Below, in pieces: positions 1-9,383 of a stretch of DNA of 64,000 nucleotides. Location: positions 1 to 64,000 of the forward strand of contig NZ_SMBP01000014.1 in assembly GCF_004341945.1 (NCBI RefSeq), given 5' to 3'. The stretch's first letter is position 1; each line of letters starts with the position of its first letter. Made by a program: the position numbers and the translations under genes. Under the pieces are notes generated by a model, which did no database searches, had not been told where the DNA came from, and saw only the letters and a list, made by a program, of their open reading frames with translations. This DNA is from Longicatena caecimuris. Lineage in GTDB: Bacteria; Bacillota_I; Bacilli_A; Erysipelotrichales; Erysipelotrichaceae.

Positions 1-90
1 ACGATATGAAACTTGCAAGTCGCTCTTGGGTTCGTCGATAACTACGCCCCGAGGGATTTTCACCCTAGATATGTGGCATGCCCGCCACAC
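1..90 (-). mobile_element. Group II intron (class C-like), 5' end only
   Basis: Read on the minus strand from position 90 leftwards, the sequence begins GTGTGGCGGG and at once folds into a stem (TGTGGC / GCCACA around GGGCAT). It is followed by AGGGTGAAAATCCCT. This opening is characteristic of bacterial group IIC introns, which start GUGYG and carry a short domain I stem and an AGGGUGAAA-UCCCU hairpin. The intron starts a few bases past the terminator of the ABC exporter operon on the same strand, which is the known insertion preference of class C introns. Domains II-VI and any reverse transcriptase gene lie beyond the left edge. Confidence 0.82.
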
Positions 91-93
91 ATG

Positions 94-125
94 AAAAAGA
101 GCAGTTATTTATACGTAACTGCCCT
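94..125 (-). terminator. Rho-independent terminator of the ABC exporter operon
   Basis: A 10-bp stem (98-107 pairing with 116-125, one G-U pair) has an 8-base loop and four T residues on the minus strand. It lies 45 bases past the stop codon of the last ABC gene and directly before the group II intron boundary. Confidence 0.85.
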
Positions 126-169
126 TAATACTTCTAAAAAAGGTTACAAAGACATGGGAATCTATCTTA

Positions 170-2026
170 TCAATCTAATTCAAACTGTCCGGTATATAAT
201 TGATAATAACGTCCTTTTTGTTTTAATAGTTCTTCATGACTTCCACGTTCGATAATTTCTCCATGATCTAAGACCATGATGGCATCGGCATTGCGAACCG
301 TAGATAAACGGTGGGCAATCACAAAGACGGTACGATTTTGCATTAATTTATCCATTCCTTGTTCAATCAGTTTTTCCGTACGTGTATCAATAGAGCTAGT
401 TGCTTCATCTAAGATCAGAACTGGAGGATTAGCGATTGCTGCTCTGGCAATCGCAAGCAATTGACGCTGTCCTTGTGATAAGTTTGCTCCATCTCCACTC
501 AGCATCGTATGATATCCATCAGGAAGACGCTTAATAAAAGAATGAGCATTTGCCAGTTTTGCTGCCTCAATAATCTGATCCATGGTAGCATGTAGATTTC
601 CATAGCGAATATTATCCGCAATCGTACCCGTAAACAGATGCGTATCCTGTAATACGATGGACATCGAACGACGTAAATCATCTTTGGCAATGAGCTTTAC
701 ATCTATCCCATCATAGGTGATACTGCCACTTTCGATATCATAGAAGCGGTTGATCAAATTGGTGATGGTTGTCTTGCCGGCTCCGGTACTGCCCACAAAG
801 GCAATTTTCTGTCCGGGTTTGGCATATAGGTTAATGTCTTTTAAGATCGTTACCCCTGGTTCATAGGCAAAAACAACATCATGGAAACGGACATCACCAC
901 GCAGCAATACAAGTTCAATTTCACCATCATGTGGATGTCGCCATGCCCAATGTCCTGTATATTCCTGACATTCCTGCATACTGCCATCGGCTAACAGACG
1001 GACCCGTGTAAGGGTTACTTCTCCATTATCTACCTCTTCACATTCTTCCATCATATCAAAAATACGCTCAGCACCTGCCATTGCGGCTAACATAAAGTTT
1101 AACTGTTGCGTGAATTGGTTGATTGGCAAAGCTGTTTGACGTACATATACCAAATATGCGGATAATGCCCCAAGGCCAAGATTTCCAGCGATTGCGAAGA
1201 AACCTCCAATACATGCGACAATTGCGTAGTTGAAATATGACAATGACACAACCGTTGGTATAGTTCTTCCAGAATAAGTCAGTGCTTCGGTAGCTGCACT
1301 GCGCAATGCTTCATTACGGCGTTCAAATTCTTCAAAGTTTGGTTCTTCATGATTAAATACTTTAACGACCTTAACACCATCAACCATTTCCTCGATAAAC
1401 CCATTTAATTTTCCCATCGCTGCTTGCTGATGCGAAAAATAATACTTAGACTTTTTACTGTAATACTGAATCAGCAAATACATAATAATCATAAAAATCA
1501 TAACAATACATGAAAGCTGCCAGTTTAAAATAAAGATGGCAATTAACGTACCGATTATCATGGTAAAGCTTTGGATAAGATTATCAAAGCAGTTATTCAT
1601 TGCATCCTGTACCGTATCCAAATCGTTTGTAAAATGGCTCATAATATCCCCATGCGTATTTGAATCAAAGAAGCGTAATGGTAATTTCTGCATTTTCGCA
1701 AATAAATCCTGACGTATCTCCATAACGATCTTTTGTGAGGTATGCGTCATCAGCTGTTTGTAAATAGCCGTACATACAGCACCGCTGCCATACATCAAAG
1801 CCATAAACAGAATGGCCATGATTAAACCATCGTGATCATGAGGAACAATATAATTATCTATGATGGGTTGTAACATATAGGTGCCATATAGATTCGCTTC
1901 TGCACTGGCAATTACCAATACCCCAACAAACAACAAAGCAAAGCTATGATTTCCTAAATAATGCAGAAAGGTTTTTAAGGTTTTCCGCATATTTTGGGGT
2001 TTCTTTCCCGTAATCTGTTTAGCCAT
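170..2026 (-). CDS. ABC multidrug/lipid exporter, second half-transporter (canonical NBD)
   Basis: Half-size ABC exporter of about 618 residues: an N-terminal six-helix transmembrane domain, an extended linker, and a C-terminal nucleotide-binding domain with Walker A GSTGAGKTT (about residue 410), signature LSQGQRQ (about 517) and Walker B ending LDEATSS. The catalytic glutamate is present, so this subunit supplies the consensus ATPase site. ATG at 2026 is preferred because AGGAG lies 8-13 bases upstream and a longer reading would be buried in the neighbour. It overlaps the upstream ABC gene by 8 bases, indicating translational coupling. Together the pair resembles LmrCD/YheIH-type heterodimeric exporters. 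The substrate cannot be read from sequence. Confidence 0.93.
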   Translation of the reverse strand: MAKQITGKKPQNMRKTLKTFLHYLGNHSFALLFVGVLVIASAEANLYGTYMLQPIIDNYIVPHDHDGLIMAILFMALMYGSGAVCTAIYKQLMTHTSQKIVMEIRQDLFAKMQKLPLRFFDSNTHGDIMSHFTNDLDTVQDAMNNCFDNLIQSFTMIIGTLIAIFILNWQLSCIVMIFMIIMYLLIQYYSKKSKYYFSHQQAAMGKLNGFIEEMVDGVKVVKVFNHEEPNFEEFERRNEALRSAATEALTYSGRTIPTVVSLSYFNYAIVACIGGFFAIAGNLGLGALSAYLVYVRQTALPINQFTQQLNFMLAAMAGAERIFDMMEECEEVDNGEVTLTRVRLLADGSMQECQEYTGHWAWRHPHDGEIELVLLRGDVRFHDVVFAYEPGVTILKDINLYAKPGQKIAFVGSTGAGKTTITNLINRFYDIESGSITYDGIDVKLIAKDDLRRSMSIVLQDTHLFTGTIADNIRYGNLHATMDQIIEAAKLANAHSFIKRLPDGYHTMLSGDGANLSQGQRQLLAIARAAIANPPVLILDEATSSIDTRTEKLIEQGMDKLMQNRTVFVIAHRLSTVRNADAIMVLDHGEIIERGSHEELLKQKGRYYQLYTGQFELD

Positions 2027-3749
2027 GGAAACCAGCTCCTTCCTGTTGTGAAGTATAAATTTCCTGATAAATGGCATCCTTTGCCAACAACTCTTCATGC
2101 GTGCCGATGGCATGAATGCCTCCATCCTCTAAGATGATGATCTGATCCGCATGCATTACACTGGTGACCCGCTGCGCAATGATAATTTTTGTTGTGTCTT
2201 TTAAAGCTGCTAAGCCTTCTCGAATATGCGCTTCGGTTGCGGTATCCACAGCTGACGTGGAATCATCAAAAATTAAGACTTTAGGATGTTTCAGCAATGC
2301 TCTTGCTATGCAAAGACGCTGCTTTTGTCCACCAGATACATTAACACCGCCTTGCCCTAAATCACTTTCATATCCCTTAGGGAAATTAGGTAAGAACTCA
2401 TTTACACAAGCAACCTCACATGCCCAGTCTAGCTCTTCATCATCCGCCTGCGCATTTCCCCATAACAGATTTTCACGAATCGTTCCGGAAAATAAAGTAT
2501 TCTTTTGCAATACCATACCAATGGCATCACGCAAATGCTGTAAAGGATATGCTTTCACATTGCGTCCATCAATGGATACGATGCCATCTTCCACATCATA
2601 TAAACGTGGTATCAACTGTACCAAGGTTGTTTTTGCCGAACCGGTACCTCCCAGAATACCGATGGTAGAACCGGCTGGAATATGCAGATTGATATCACGC
2701 AGCACATATTCTTCAGCATCTTTCTTATATTTGAAATACACATGAGAAAAATCAATCGTTCCATGTTCAATATAAGCATCAGCTCCTGCTTCATCATGAA
2801 TATCCAATGGTTCATCCAACACTTCAATAATACGTTCACAGCTGGCAAGTGATCGTGTCAACATCAAAAAGACATTGGAAATCATCATCAAAGAATTCAG
2901 TATCTGTAAAACATAACTTAAAAACCCGGTCAATTCCCCGACTTTCATCGTACCAACGAAAATCATATTTCCCCCAAACCAGAGAATACATAAAATGGTC
3001 GTATACATAACCACCTGAAACAATGGCAGATTCCATACAGAAGTCCGGAATGCTTTTTCACTTGCATAGCGTAATTGCTCATTGACCTTTTGGAATTTGG
3101 TCTTCTCATACGTGCCTCGCACATAGGATTTCACCACACGTATGGCAATCAGATCCTCTTGAACGATGGTATTTACCTTGTCGATGGATGCCTGCATCAA
3201 ACGATATAAAGGGCCCACCTTATGAATGATCAGAAATAAACCAAGGCCCAATATCGGGATTGCTATCAAGAATACGATGGCTAGATATTTATTAATCGTA
3301 AAGGTTAAAATTAAAGCTGTCAGCAACATGACCGGTGAGCGAACAAAGGGCCGTATTCCATTGGAAATGGCTGTCTGCAAAATGGTAACATCACTAGTTA
3401 AACGGGTTATCAAAGAACTTGTAGAAAAATGATCGGTATTCGCAAAAGAAAATTCCTGCACTTTCCTAAACTCATCTTTTCGCAATTCTGCTCCGAATCC
3501 TTGCCCTGCCGTTGCCGCAAAGCGTGCATACAGCACCCCCAAAATCAGTGCCAGCAATGCACATGCAATCATCTTAGAGCCTTGTAACAAAATATATGTC
3601 TTATCTTGATTGGCAACCCCAACATCTATGATATCCGCCATTAATAAAGGAATGACCAACTCAAATACGGTTTCCGCAACCACACAGAAACAGCTTAGCC
3701 ATAGATATTTGCGATACTTATGCATATAAGGAAACATACGTTTCAGCAT
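2019..3749 (-). CDS. ABC multidrug/lipid exporter, first half-transporter (degenerate NBD)
   Basis: A 576-residue half-transporter with an N-terminal membrane domain and a C-terminal ATPase domain. Walker A reads GGTGSAKTT (about residue 368), the signature is VSGGQKQR, and Walker B ends FDDSTSA. Aspartate thus replaces the usual catalytic glutamate. Such a degenerate site in one partner and a canonical site in the other is the hallmark of heterodimeric exporters such as LmrCD and TM287/288. The gene follows the MarR regulator by 11 bases and overlaps the second ABC gene, so all three form one operon. The likely role is drug, bile or lipid efflux (inference). Confidence 0.93.
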   Translation of the reverse strand: MLKRMFPYMHKYRKYLWLSCFCVVAETVFELVIPLLMADIIDVGVANQDKTYILLQGSKMIACALLALILGVLYARFAATAGQGFGAELRKDEFRKVQEFSFANTDHFSTSSLITRLTSDVTILQTAISNGIRPFVRSPVMLLTALILTFTINKYLAIVFLIAIPILGLGLFLIIHKVGPLYRLMQASIDKVNTIVQEDLIAIRVVKSYVRGTYEKTKFQKVNEQLRYASEKAFRTSVWNLPLFQVVMYTTILCILWFGGNMIFVGTMKVGELTGFLSYVLQILNSLMMISNVFLMLTRSLASCERIIEVLDEPLDIHDEAGADAYIEHGTIDFSHVYFKYKKDAEEYVLRDINLHIPAGSTIGILGGTGSAKTTLVQLIPRLYDVEDGIVSIDGRNVKAYPLQHLRDAIGMVLQKNTLFSGTIRENLLWGNAQADDEELDWACEVACVNEFLPNFPKGYESDLGQGGVNVSGGQKQRLCIARALLKHPKVLIFDDSTSAVDTATEAHIREGLAALKDTTKIIIAQRVTSVMHADQIIILEDGGIHAIGTHEELLAKDAIYQEIYTSQQEGAGFHG

Positions 3750-3760
3750 AATCTTACCTC

Positions 3761-4189
3761 CTAATCTAACGTTTTATTGCTAAGATTGTGATACATACGG
3801 TTAAGAAACTGTTTAAATTGCTCCTGCTCTTCCTCACTAAAACCTTTCAATGACAATGCTTCCACTTCTTTACAATGGGCATTCCATTCTTGTAAAGCAT
3901 GCTTGCCCTTTTCGGTAATGCATAATTTCAATGCGCGTTTATTTTTCGCATCAATTGTACGTATCAACATTTTTTTCTCTTCTAACGAAGTTAAAATACG
4001 GGAAACTGTAGCACATTCTACATCACACGCTTCAGCAATATCTTTCAGCATGCAATTCTCATTTCCTAAAACATAGCGTAAAACCTTCGGTTGTCCCGGA
4101 GAAAGCTCATAACTTTCCATATCTTTGCGAATTTGGTTGCGCTGTGCATGAAAAGTTTTAAATACCATAAGATAAAATGGCGTTTTCAT
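3761..4189 (-). CDS. MarR-family transcriptional regulator of the ABC operon
   Basis: A 142-residue winged-helix protein with MarR features: the recognition-helix region DIAEACDVECATVSRILTSL and a wing ending RTIDAKNKRALKLCITEKG. It is the first gene of the operon with the two ABC half-transporters. A perfect 12-bp inverted repeat lies just downstream of its -10 box, so autoregulation of the whole exporter operon is likely. The ligand is unknown. Confidence 0.92.
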   Translation of the reverse strand: MKTPFYLMVFKTFHAQRNQIRKDMESYELSPGQPKVLRYVLGNENCMLKDIAEACDVECATVSRILTSLEEKKMLIRTIDAKNKRALKLCITEKGKHALQEWNAHCKEVEALSLKGFSEEEQEQFKQFLNRMYHNLSNKTLD

Positions 4190-4205
4190 TTCTTCACCTC
4201 AATCA

Positions 4206-4260
4206 TTAGCTTGCTAATTGTTAGCAAGCTAAATATAATACCAGGTACTTATCTTGTCAA
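4206..4260 (-). promoter_or_regulatory. Promoter and palindromic operator of the marR-ABC operon
   Basis: On the minus strand TTGACA (4255-4260), a 17-base spacer and TATATT (4232-4237) form a near-consensus sigma-A promoter. Immediately downstream is the perfect inverted repeat TTAGCTTGCTAA / TTAGCAAGCTAA (4206-4217 and 4221-4232, 3-base spacer), which overlaps the last base of the -10 region. The placement fits a MarR repressor operator. Confidence 0.85.
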
Positions 4261-4320
4261 TATGAAATGCTCATTTTAAACAAAAAAAAGTCAGTCTTAT
4301 TGTGATATGAATACTTCTAT

Positions 4321-4353
4321 GTAGACAACGTAAATAAAGAAAACGTTGTTTAC
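4321..4353. repeat. Imperfect 11-bp inverted repeat
   Basis: GTAGACAACGT (4321-4331) and ACGTTGTTTAC (4343-4353) pair with one G-U. The repeat lies past the 3' end of the SUFU-domain gene and has no T-tract. It could be a weak terminator or a protein-binding site. Confidence 0.4.
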
Positions 4354-4394
4354 GAAAGGAGTGATCCTATCATTGTTAACCGACTTTTATAAAC

Positions 4395-5078
4395 TCAAAG
4401 CTTTCCATAATTTTTACGATGAATATCGACGACAAGTGAGAAATCATCATCAAATTTAGCTAACAATGCCTCCATATCCTGACAGTGTAGCTTATACTCC
4501 ATTTCTTCCCCATATAAAGGTAACAATTGATAAAAACGGATGAGTTTTCCGCTGCTTAAGCGCACACACGCCGGTTTCTTTTCGGCTTCTAATGCTTCAA
4601 TCAGCCCAATCCCCTCAAATTGATTATTATCAGATAGCGTTGCACGATCGGATCCAGCTGCAATGGTATGACCATAACCGACCCATGTATGATAATCTAT
4701 CGGCATCCGAGCGATTATTTTCAGCCAACGAAGTGGCCAATAATCATTTTCATCATTACTTTCGATGTTCCAATCTGCTGGAAGATAGATTAGCAATTCG
4801 GCATTGCGTAATTCATACGCAGCAAATTGCGATGGTACCTCCATATCATGCGCACCCATACCCATGGTGACAAGTTTATAATAAGGATCTGTTTCATTAG
4901 GAGCTATTATGGCAATATCCACATGAATATCCGGCGAAAAGATTTCGTGAAAAACATTTTCAAAAGGGCCGAAGGTTTTCTGAATATATGCTTCCAGCTC
5001 TTGGATTTCATTTTCTTCATATACCTCCAAAGGAACAAGCTGTTCCTGCTTTGCTTTATGTTTTTTAAAGAATCCCAT
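4395..5078 (-). CDS. Suppressor of fused (SUFU) domain protein
   Basis: About 227 residues matching the bacterial SUFU family. Recognisable blocks are an N-terminal EIQELEAYI helix, a central hydrophobic YKLVTMGMGAH, and ELLIYLPADWN followed by WPLRWLKIIARMP. Bacterial SUFU proteins often act as immunity or toxin-interaction partners, but none of their usual toxin neighbours is seen here, so the role is open. ATG at 5078 is chosen because GGGAGG lies 7 bases upstream. The in-frame ATG two codons earlier is too close to that site. It appears to be a single-gene unit. Confidence 0.8.
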   Translation of the reverse strand: MGFFKKHKAKQEQLVPLEVYEENEIQELEAYIQKTFGPFENVFHEIFSPDIHVDIAIIAPNETDPYYKLVTMGMGAHDMEVPSQFAAYELRNAELLIYLPADWNIESNDENDYWPLRWLKIIARMPIDYHTWVGYGHTIAAGSDRATLSDNNQFEGIGLIEALEAEKKPACVRLSSGKLIRFYQLLPLYGEEMEYKLHCQDMEALLAKFDDDFSLVVDIHRKNYGKL

Positions 5079-5173
5079 GATCATACCTCCCATATACATA
5101 TTATCAGTATAACACGGCTATGAAAAGTGCACAATTTTCTTTCTTAGGGATACTCCTCTTTATTTTCCATAGT

Positions 5174-5207
5174 AAAAAGATGTACCATGCTCATCTCATG
5201 ATACATC
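5174..5207 (-). terminator. Terminator of the galactitol-type PTS operon
   Basis: An 11-bp stem GATGTATCATG / CATGGTACATC with one G-U pair, a 7-base loop and a TTTTT run on the minus strand, 63 bases beyond the epimerase stop codon. Confidence 0.88.
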
Positions 5208-5269
5208 CAAAGTGAAAGTTGTTATCTGTAAGTTATGTAAGAAGGGTTTACGATTTTAACAATCCGCCT

Positions 5270-6151
5270 TTAAGATATGGTAATACTATATTGATGTACG
5301 CTTGTTTTTTTCGGTGCTAAAGAAGCAATGCCATCTCGTTTACTAAAATCGCCTTCATAGCCATAAAAGTCCGTATGACCGATCCATGGCTCCACACATA
5401 GGAAGGAAAGCTTTTTCTCCTTATGATATGGTGACCAGATTCCCACATGATCAAAGCCGGTAAAATCAACAGTTATCTTTGTTTGCTTTGTCAGTGAGCG
5501 AATATGCAATTTCGTTGATGCAGGATGGATAAATGCCAATGCCTCTTTTTGAAACAGATTTTTGCGTATGAAGAAACGTCGTTCTTCATGAAAGAAGGGT
5601 TGTTGTATCTGTAGCAGCTGCCCACTTTCACATACCTCATAAATATTCATTGTTTCCGGTTTCTCAAATTCTACATAATAATCATCACAGGATTCATTCT
5701 CATCTAAAGGAATGCGGAACCCCGGATGTCCGGCATAATTATAATATAGAGTACGTGTATCATCATTAGAAATCGCTGCTGTTACAATGAGCTTATTATC
5801 GATCACTTCATAACGCAGACGCACGCGGCATTGATACGGATATTGTTTCATTGTTTCTTGTGTATTGGTGAACAAAAACTCCACATACGATTCTCCCTGC
5901 GCAAGAATGGGCAACGTTTCATACCGCAGGATGCCATTAGAACGCATGGAATAGGTTTTTCCATCCAGCTGATAGGATAAATTGTGTAGCTTTCCTATGA
6001 CAGGAAAGACGACAGGAGCACTGCTGCCCCATATCGCCGCATCTCTTTGCCATAAATATTCCATTTGCTGTGGGATGCTATACAAGGAACGCATTTGTGC
6101 ACCCAGTTCATCAATTTCTATCCGTAATTGTTTAGAGGCGATGCACACCAT
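5270..6151 (-). CDS. Aldose 1-epimerase family protein (LacX-like)
   Basis: A 293-residue galactose-mutarotase-like protein. The sequence contains the family's YLWQRDAAIWGSSAPVVFP region near the N-terminus, HPGFRIPL (about residue 150) and the acidic FVxxEP-type segment LCVEPWIGHTDF near the C-terminus. It would interconvert anomers of an aldose or sugar derivative in the cytoplasm. It is the last gene of the PTS operon, 2 bases after the Gfo/Idh/MocA oxidoreductase, so it probably acts on the sugar brought in by the PTS or on its oxidation product. The exact substrate is unknown. Confidence 0.85.
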   Translation of the reverse strand: MVCIASKQLRIEIDELGAQMRSLYSIPQQMEYLWQRDAAIWGSSAPVVFPVIGKLHNLSYQLDGKTYSMRSNGILRYETLPILAQGESYVEFLFTNTQETMKQYPYQCRVRLRYEVIDNKLIVTAAISNDDTRTLYYNYAGHPGFRIPLDENESCDDYYVEFEKPETMNIYEVCESGQLLQIQQPFFHEERRFFIRKNLFQKEALAFIHPASTKLHIRSLTKQTKITVDFTGFDHVGIWSPYHKEKKLSFLCVEPWIGHTDFYGYEGDFSKRDGIASLAPKKTSVHQYSITIS

Positions 6152-6153
6152 GG

Positions 6154-7164
6154 TTATAAATACACGACCTTTCCGCTTTCACAAGAATCATGTACCGCCT
6201 GTGCAATGCGCGTTGCCTGTAAGCCATCATAAATAGAAGTTCTAAATGGACGTTCTGATAAAATATCAGCCACAAATTCCTGCATTGGTTCTAAACCAAA
6301 GCCACTGGCACTGTCTTGGGTAAAATTCATGAAGATATAATTTGGAATCGACTCTTTCTTATCCGTAAAGCTCTTAACACCACGATAGGATTCATTCTTA
6401 AAATATTTCTTTTCGGTTACGACAACAAGCTGTCCATCATTGGATTTAGGAAAAGTCACAGGCAGGATCCAGTTGTTTTCTACCGTCCAGTTGCTGCCAT
6501 CTTTCATCGTCAAGATTGCCTGTATGTTATCATATGTCTGATAACCTTCCTTTTTCAATACTTCCTTATTGCCGACTGCATATACTTTTTCTACTTCACT
6601 GCCTGTTATATAGCGAATTAAATCATAACAATGTACCCCTAGAAACCAGGCAGGAGACGATTTATCTGTCCAAGTAAACCACTTTCTAGGCACATCAATG
6701 ATATCATCCAGCGCCATATAGCCACGGATAAAGGTATCCTCATCTTTTTTGATTTCATCACGGATGGCATTATAGGCAGGATCCCAACGCTTATGAAAAT
6801 CTACCGAAATCTTAACTCCGTGTTTTTCAGCTAAAGCAATCAATTCTTCACATTCTTTTACACTGGTAGCCAGTGGTTTTTCAATAAACAAATACTTGAT
6901 TCCGGCTTCCATGGCATCTTTGGCTGGTTCAAAATGATATGGATCCGGTGTTGCGATACTGATTGCATCTAACTGCTCCTGCGCAATCATTTCTTTTACG
7001 GTTTTATAACCGGTTATCTGATATTTATCAGCCGTGGCTATTCTGCGTTCTTCATTCAAATCACAAAATACCACACGTTCAACATTTTTATCACAGCAAT
7101 AGGTATGGATATGATAATTCCCGTAAATACCGGCACCTACTACACCAATCGTTAATTTTTTCAT
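6154..7164 (-). CDS. Gfo/Idh/MocA family NAD(P)-dependent oxidoreductase
   Basis: A 336-residue dehydrogenase. The N-terminal Rossmann motif GVVGAGIYGNYH is followed by the EKPLATS motif (around residue 95) typical of the family, and the catalytic region contains DFHKRWDP and GVHCYDLIRY. It would oxidise or reduce a sugar or sugar phosphate. It lies between the EIIC gene (14 bases) and the epimerase (2 bases) in the same operon, so it is likely the first catabolic enzyme for the imported substrate. The specific sugar cannot be assigned. Confidence 0.9.
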   Translation of the reverse strand: MKKLTIGVVGAGIYGNYHIHTYCCDKNVERVVFCDLNEERRIATADKYQITGYKTVKEMIAQEQLDAISIATPDPYHFEPAKDAMEAGIKYLFIEKPLATSVKECEELIALAEKHGVKISVDFHKRWDPAYNAIRDEIKKDEDTFIRGYMALDDIIDVPRKWFTWTDKSSPAWFLGVHCYDLIRYITGSEVEKVYAVGNKEVLKKEGYQTYDNIQAILTMKDGSNWTVENNWILPVTFPKSNDGQLVVVTEKKYFKNESYRGVKSFTDKKESIPNYIFMNFTQDSASGFGLEPMQEFVADILSERPFRTSIYDGLQATRIAQAVHDSCESGKVVYL

Positions 7165-7178
7165 TTTTTTAACACTCC

Positions 7179-8582
7179 TTATAAGGATTCTATCCCAATT
7201 GTTTCTTCAAATTTTGCGTCTTCTTTCGCATAATATTTTTCCAAAGCCTTACCACCGAAGATGACTGCTACATCAATGACAATCAAGGCAATAGCGCCAA
7301 CCACCGGTATTTCCGCTAATAAGGTTGGAATTAAAATAAACAGATTTCCTAAAGCCATCGTAGTTGCCTGCTGATTTTGTGCTACCAGTGTCAGATTTGC
7401 ATTGTGTGCCAGCTCTGTAAACATAGGGGCAGCCCAACTGGAAATCCATAACACGATTGGAATAAAGATCAAGCTGGATACAATCGTTCTTCTGCGATTT
7501 GCGCGATGTACAATCGTCGCAAAGCAAACATAGAAAGCCGCAAACGGTACTTCTCCTAGTGGCAATGTCGTATTTCCCGGTAACACCGCCGCTACGATCA
7601 TAAAGACAGGAATCATTAAGAAACCAACAGATATTGTCACCGGATGTCCGATGGTAACAGCAGAATCTAAGCCGATATACAATTCACGGTCCGCAAAATG
7701 CTTGGTGAAGAATTGCTTTGCTTGATTGGAAATCGGTATTAAACCATTTACCAGCATTTTAACCATCGTTGGGAATAATTCCATCAAGGCTGCTGTTTTA
7801 ATCGTTACATCGGCAATTCCCTTAAAATCATAGCCGGCTACGATACCAAAGAACATACCCATGATCAATCCCAAATAAATACGTTCTCCAAAGATAGCTC
7901 CGATATAATGGCCAATTCCTTTTTTGGTTTCTTCTTCATACTCTTCTTCCATCTTGCGATGTGCTAAGAAAGGAATATGATCATAAACTTTATCTAACAG
8001 CAGGAACAAAGGCGCACTGGCTGCCGCAAAGCCATGCGGAATGGCAATTGCTTCAATGCCGATGATTTGCTGGGTACGATGCGCCATGATATCCGCAACC
8101 TTTAAGCCTAAGATGGCATGAGTGACACCGGCTAAAATAGCTAACCAGAAGCTACCTGTTAAAATCTGTACAAAACCTGCTGTTATGGCAAAGTACCAGA
8201 AGTTATATACATCGACATTTACCGTATTGGTAAGCTTTAAAGCAACCATTACGATATTTACGAATATGATAATAACAATCAGTGATGCTCCTAACAACCC
8301 ACCAAAGCCTACGGCTGCTGCCGGTGAACCGCCGACATCGATTGCCGTCAAATTTAGATTTAAGACCTTTACCATCTCATTGATGACAGGGCCTAAAGAT
8401 TGTGATGTTAGTGTAGATACGATACTGACACCGACCAAGCCAACACCAACCGTTGCCCCGGCACGAAGAGCTTTGGGAAACTTCAAACCAAACAATAAAC
8501 CAATCAGACACATGAGCATAGGGACAAAGATATAGCTTCCCAGATCTACAATGTAACTGATGACATCCATTACAACTTGCAT
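7179..8582 (-). CDS. PTS galactitol-type transporter, EIIC component
   Basis: A 467-residue integral membrane protein with many hydrophobic helices, starting MQVVMDVISYIVDLGSYIF and containing LIGLLFGLKFPKALRAG, typical of GatC/SgcC-type EIIC. It forms the sugar channel of the Gat family of phosphotransferase systems. EIIB and two EIIA genes lie directly upstream. The paired dehydrogenase and epimerase suggest a sugar or polyol distinct from galactitol, because no tagatose-phosphate pathway genes are nearby. Confidence 0.92.
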   Translation of the reverse strand: MQVVMDVISYIVDLGSYIFVPMLMCLIGLLFGLKFPKALRAGATVGVGLVGVSIVSTLTSQSLGPVINEMVKVLNLNLTAIDVGGSPAAAVGFGGLLGASLIVIIIFVNIVMVALKLTNTVNVDVYNFWYFAITAGFVQILTGSFWLAILAGVTHAILGLKVADIMAHRTQQIIGIEAIAIPHGFAAASAPLFLLLDKVYDHIPFLAHRKMEEEYEEETKKGIGHYIGAIFGERIYLGLIMGMFFGIVAGYDFKGIADVTIKTAALMELFPTMVKMLVNGLIPISNQAKQFFTKHFADRELYIGLDSAVTIGHPVTISVGFLMIPVFMIVAAVLPGNTTLPLGEVPFAAFYVCFATIVHRANRRRTIVSSLIFIPIVLWISSWAAPMFTELAHNANLTLVAQNQQATTMALGNLFILIPTLLAEIPVVGAIALIVIDVAVIFGGKALEKYYAKEDAKFEETIGIESL

Positions 8583-8595
8583 ACGTAACTCCTTT

Positions 8596-8874
8596 CTATC
8601 CTTGCAAGATTTCCAGCATTTTTGCGGTTATTTCATCTTCATTTACACCTGATAAATAAGCACTGCCGGAAAGTACCGGTGAATGATATTTCTTTCTGAC
8701 ACGCATGGTCGTTATAATCAAATCCACGCTGCCATCGTAATTATCAACTTCTGTTAACGTACATTGCATTGTTTGAAAAGCAATGCCTTTTTGTTTTAAG
8801 ATTGCTTCCACCTTATCTTTTACCATGCTTGAGGTTGCCAAGCCTGCACCACAAGCAATTACGATTTTTTTCAT
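8596..8874 (-). CDS. PTS galactitol-type EIIB component
   Basis: A 92-residue soluble EIIB with the P-loop-like phosphocysteine motif ACGAGLATSSM at residues 8-18. Cys9 would accept phosphate from EIIA and pass it to the sugar bound to EIIC. It lies 13 bases upstream of EIIC. Confidence 0.92.
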   Translation of the reverse strand: MKKIVIACGAGLATSSMVKDKVEAILKQKGIAFQTMQCTLTEVDNYDGSVDLIITTMRVRKKYHSPVLSGSAYLSGVNEDEITAKMLEILQG

Positions 8875-8897
8875 CTCTATATCCTCTTTTCTGCTTC

Positions 8898-9365
8898 TTA
8901 AGCTTGTTGCTGCACATACCCATTCAACATATCACAGATTGCCTGCGAAGAATGTGTTGCCAGCATCTTTTGCAACATCGTTTCTTCTTGAAACAATCCC
9001 ATTAAGATCTTCAGCATTTCCAACTGTTCATGCGCTTGCCCAACAGCTAACAGGAAGATAATATGGACATTTAGACTTTCTTCCATATCTTCCATGTTGT
9101 GAAAACTGACAGCATCTTTCAGAATGCCGATTGCCACATGTGAATCTTTGATACGCTCATCAAACGCATGGGGCATAGCAATCGCCGCACCTTTTGTCTG
9201 TAGACCTGTTGGATACTGCTGTTCCCTTTCCAGCACCAGCCCGGCGTAATCATCCTGCACACAACCTTCTTTCCTCAATAGTGTCACAAGTGATGTGATG
9301 GCTTCTTTTTGATTAACAGCCTCCAAATCCGTTTTAACCAGTTCTGGAACAAATTGAAATTTCAT
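8898..9365 (-). CDS. PTS EIIA component (mannitol/fructose-type), first copy next to EIIB
   Basis: A 155-residue PTS_EIIA type-2 domain. The phosphorylated histidine lies in AIAMPHAFDE (about residue 71). GGGGTGAG precedes the ATG at the normal distance. It shares the operon with a second, diverged EIIA just upstream. Either could be the phosphodonor to the neighbouring EIIB, and one may serve mainly in signalling to the PRD regulator (inference). Confidence 0.9.
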   Translation of the reverse strand: MKFQFVPELVKTDLEAVNQKEAITSLVTLLRKEGCVQDDYAGLVLEREQQYPTGLQTKGAAIAMPHAFDERIKDSHVAIGILKDAVSFHNMEDMEESLNVHIIFLLAVGQAHEQLEMLKILMGLFQEETMLQKMLATHSSQAICDMLNGYVQQQA

Positions 9366-9383
9366 ATATTCTCACCCCATCTT

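Noticed and set aside
13-255. Plus-strand open frame at the left edge
   Set aside because: It runs antisense through the intron start and the terminator and has no ribosome binding site.
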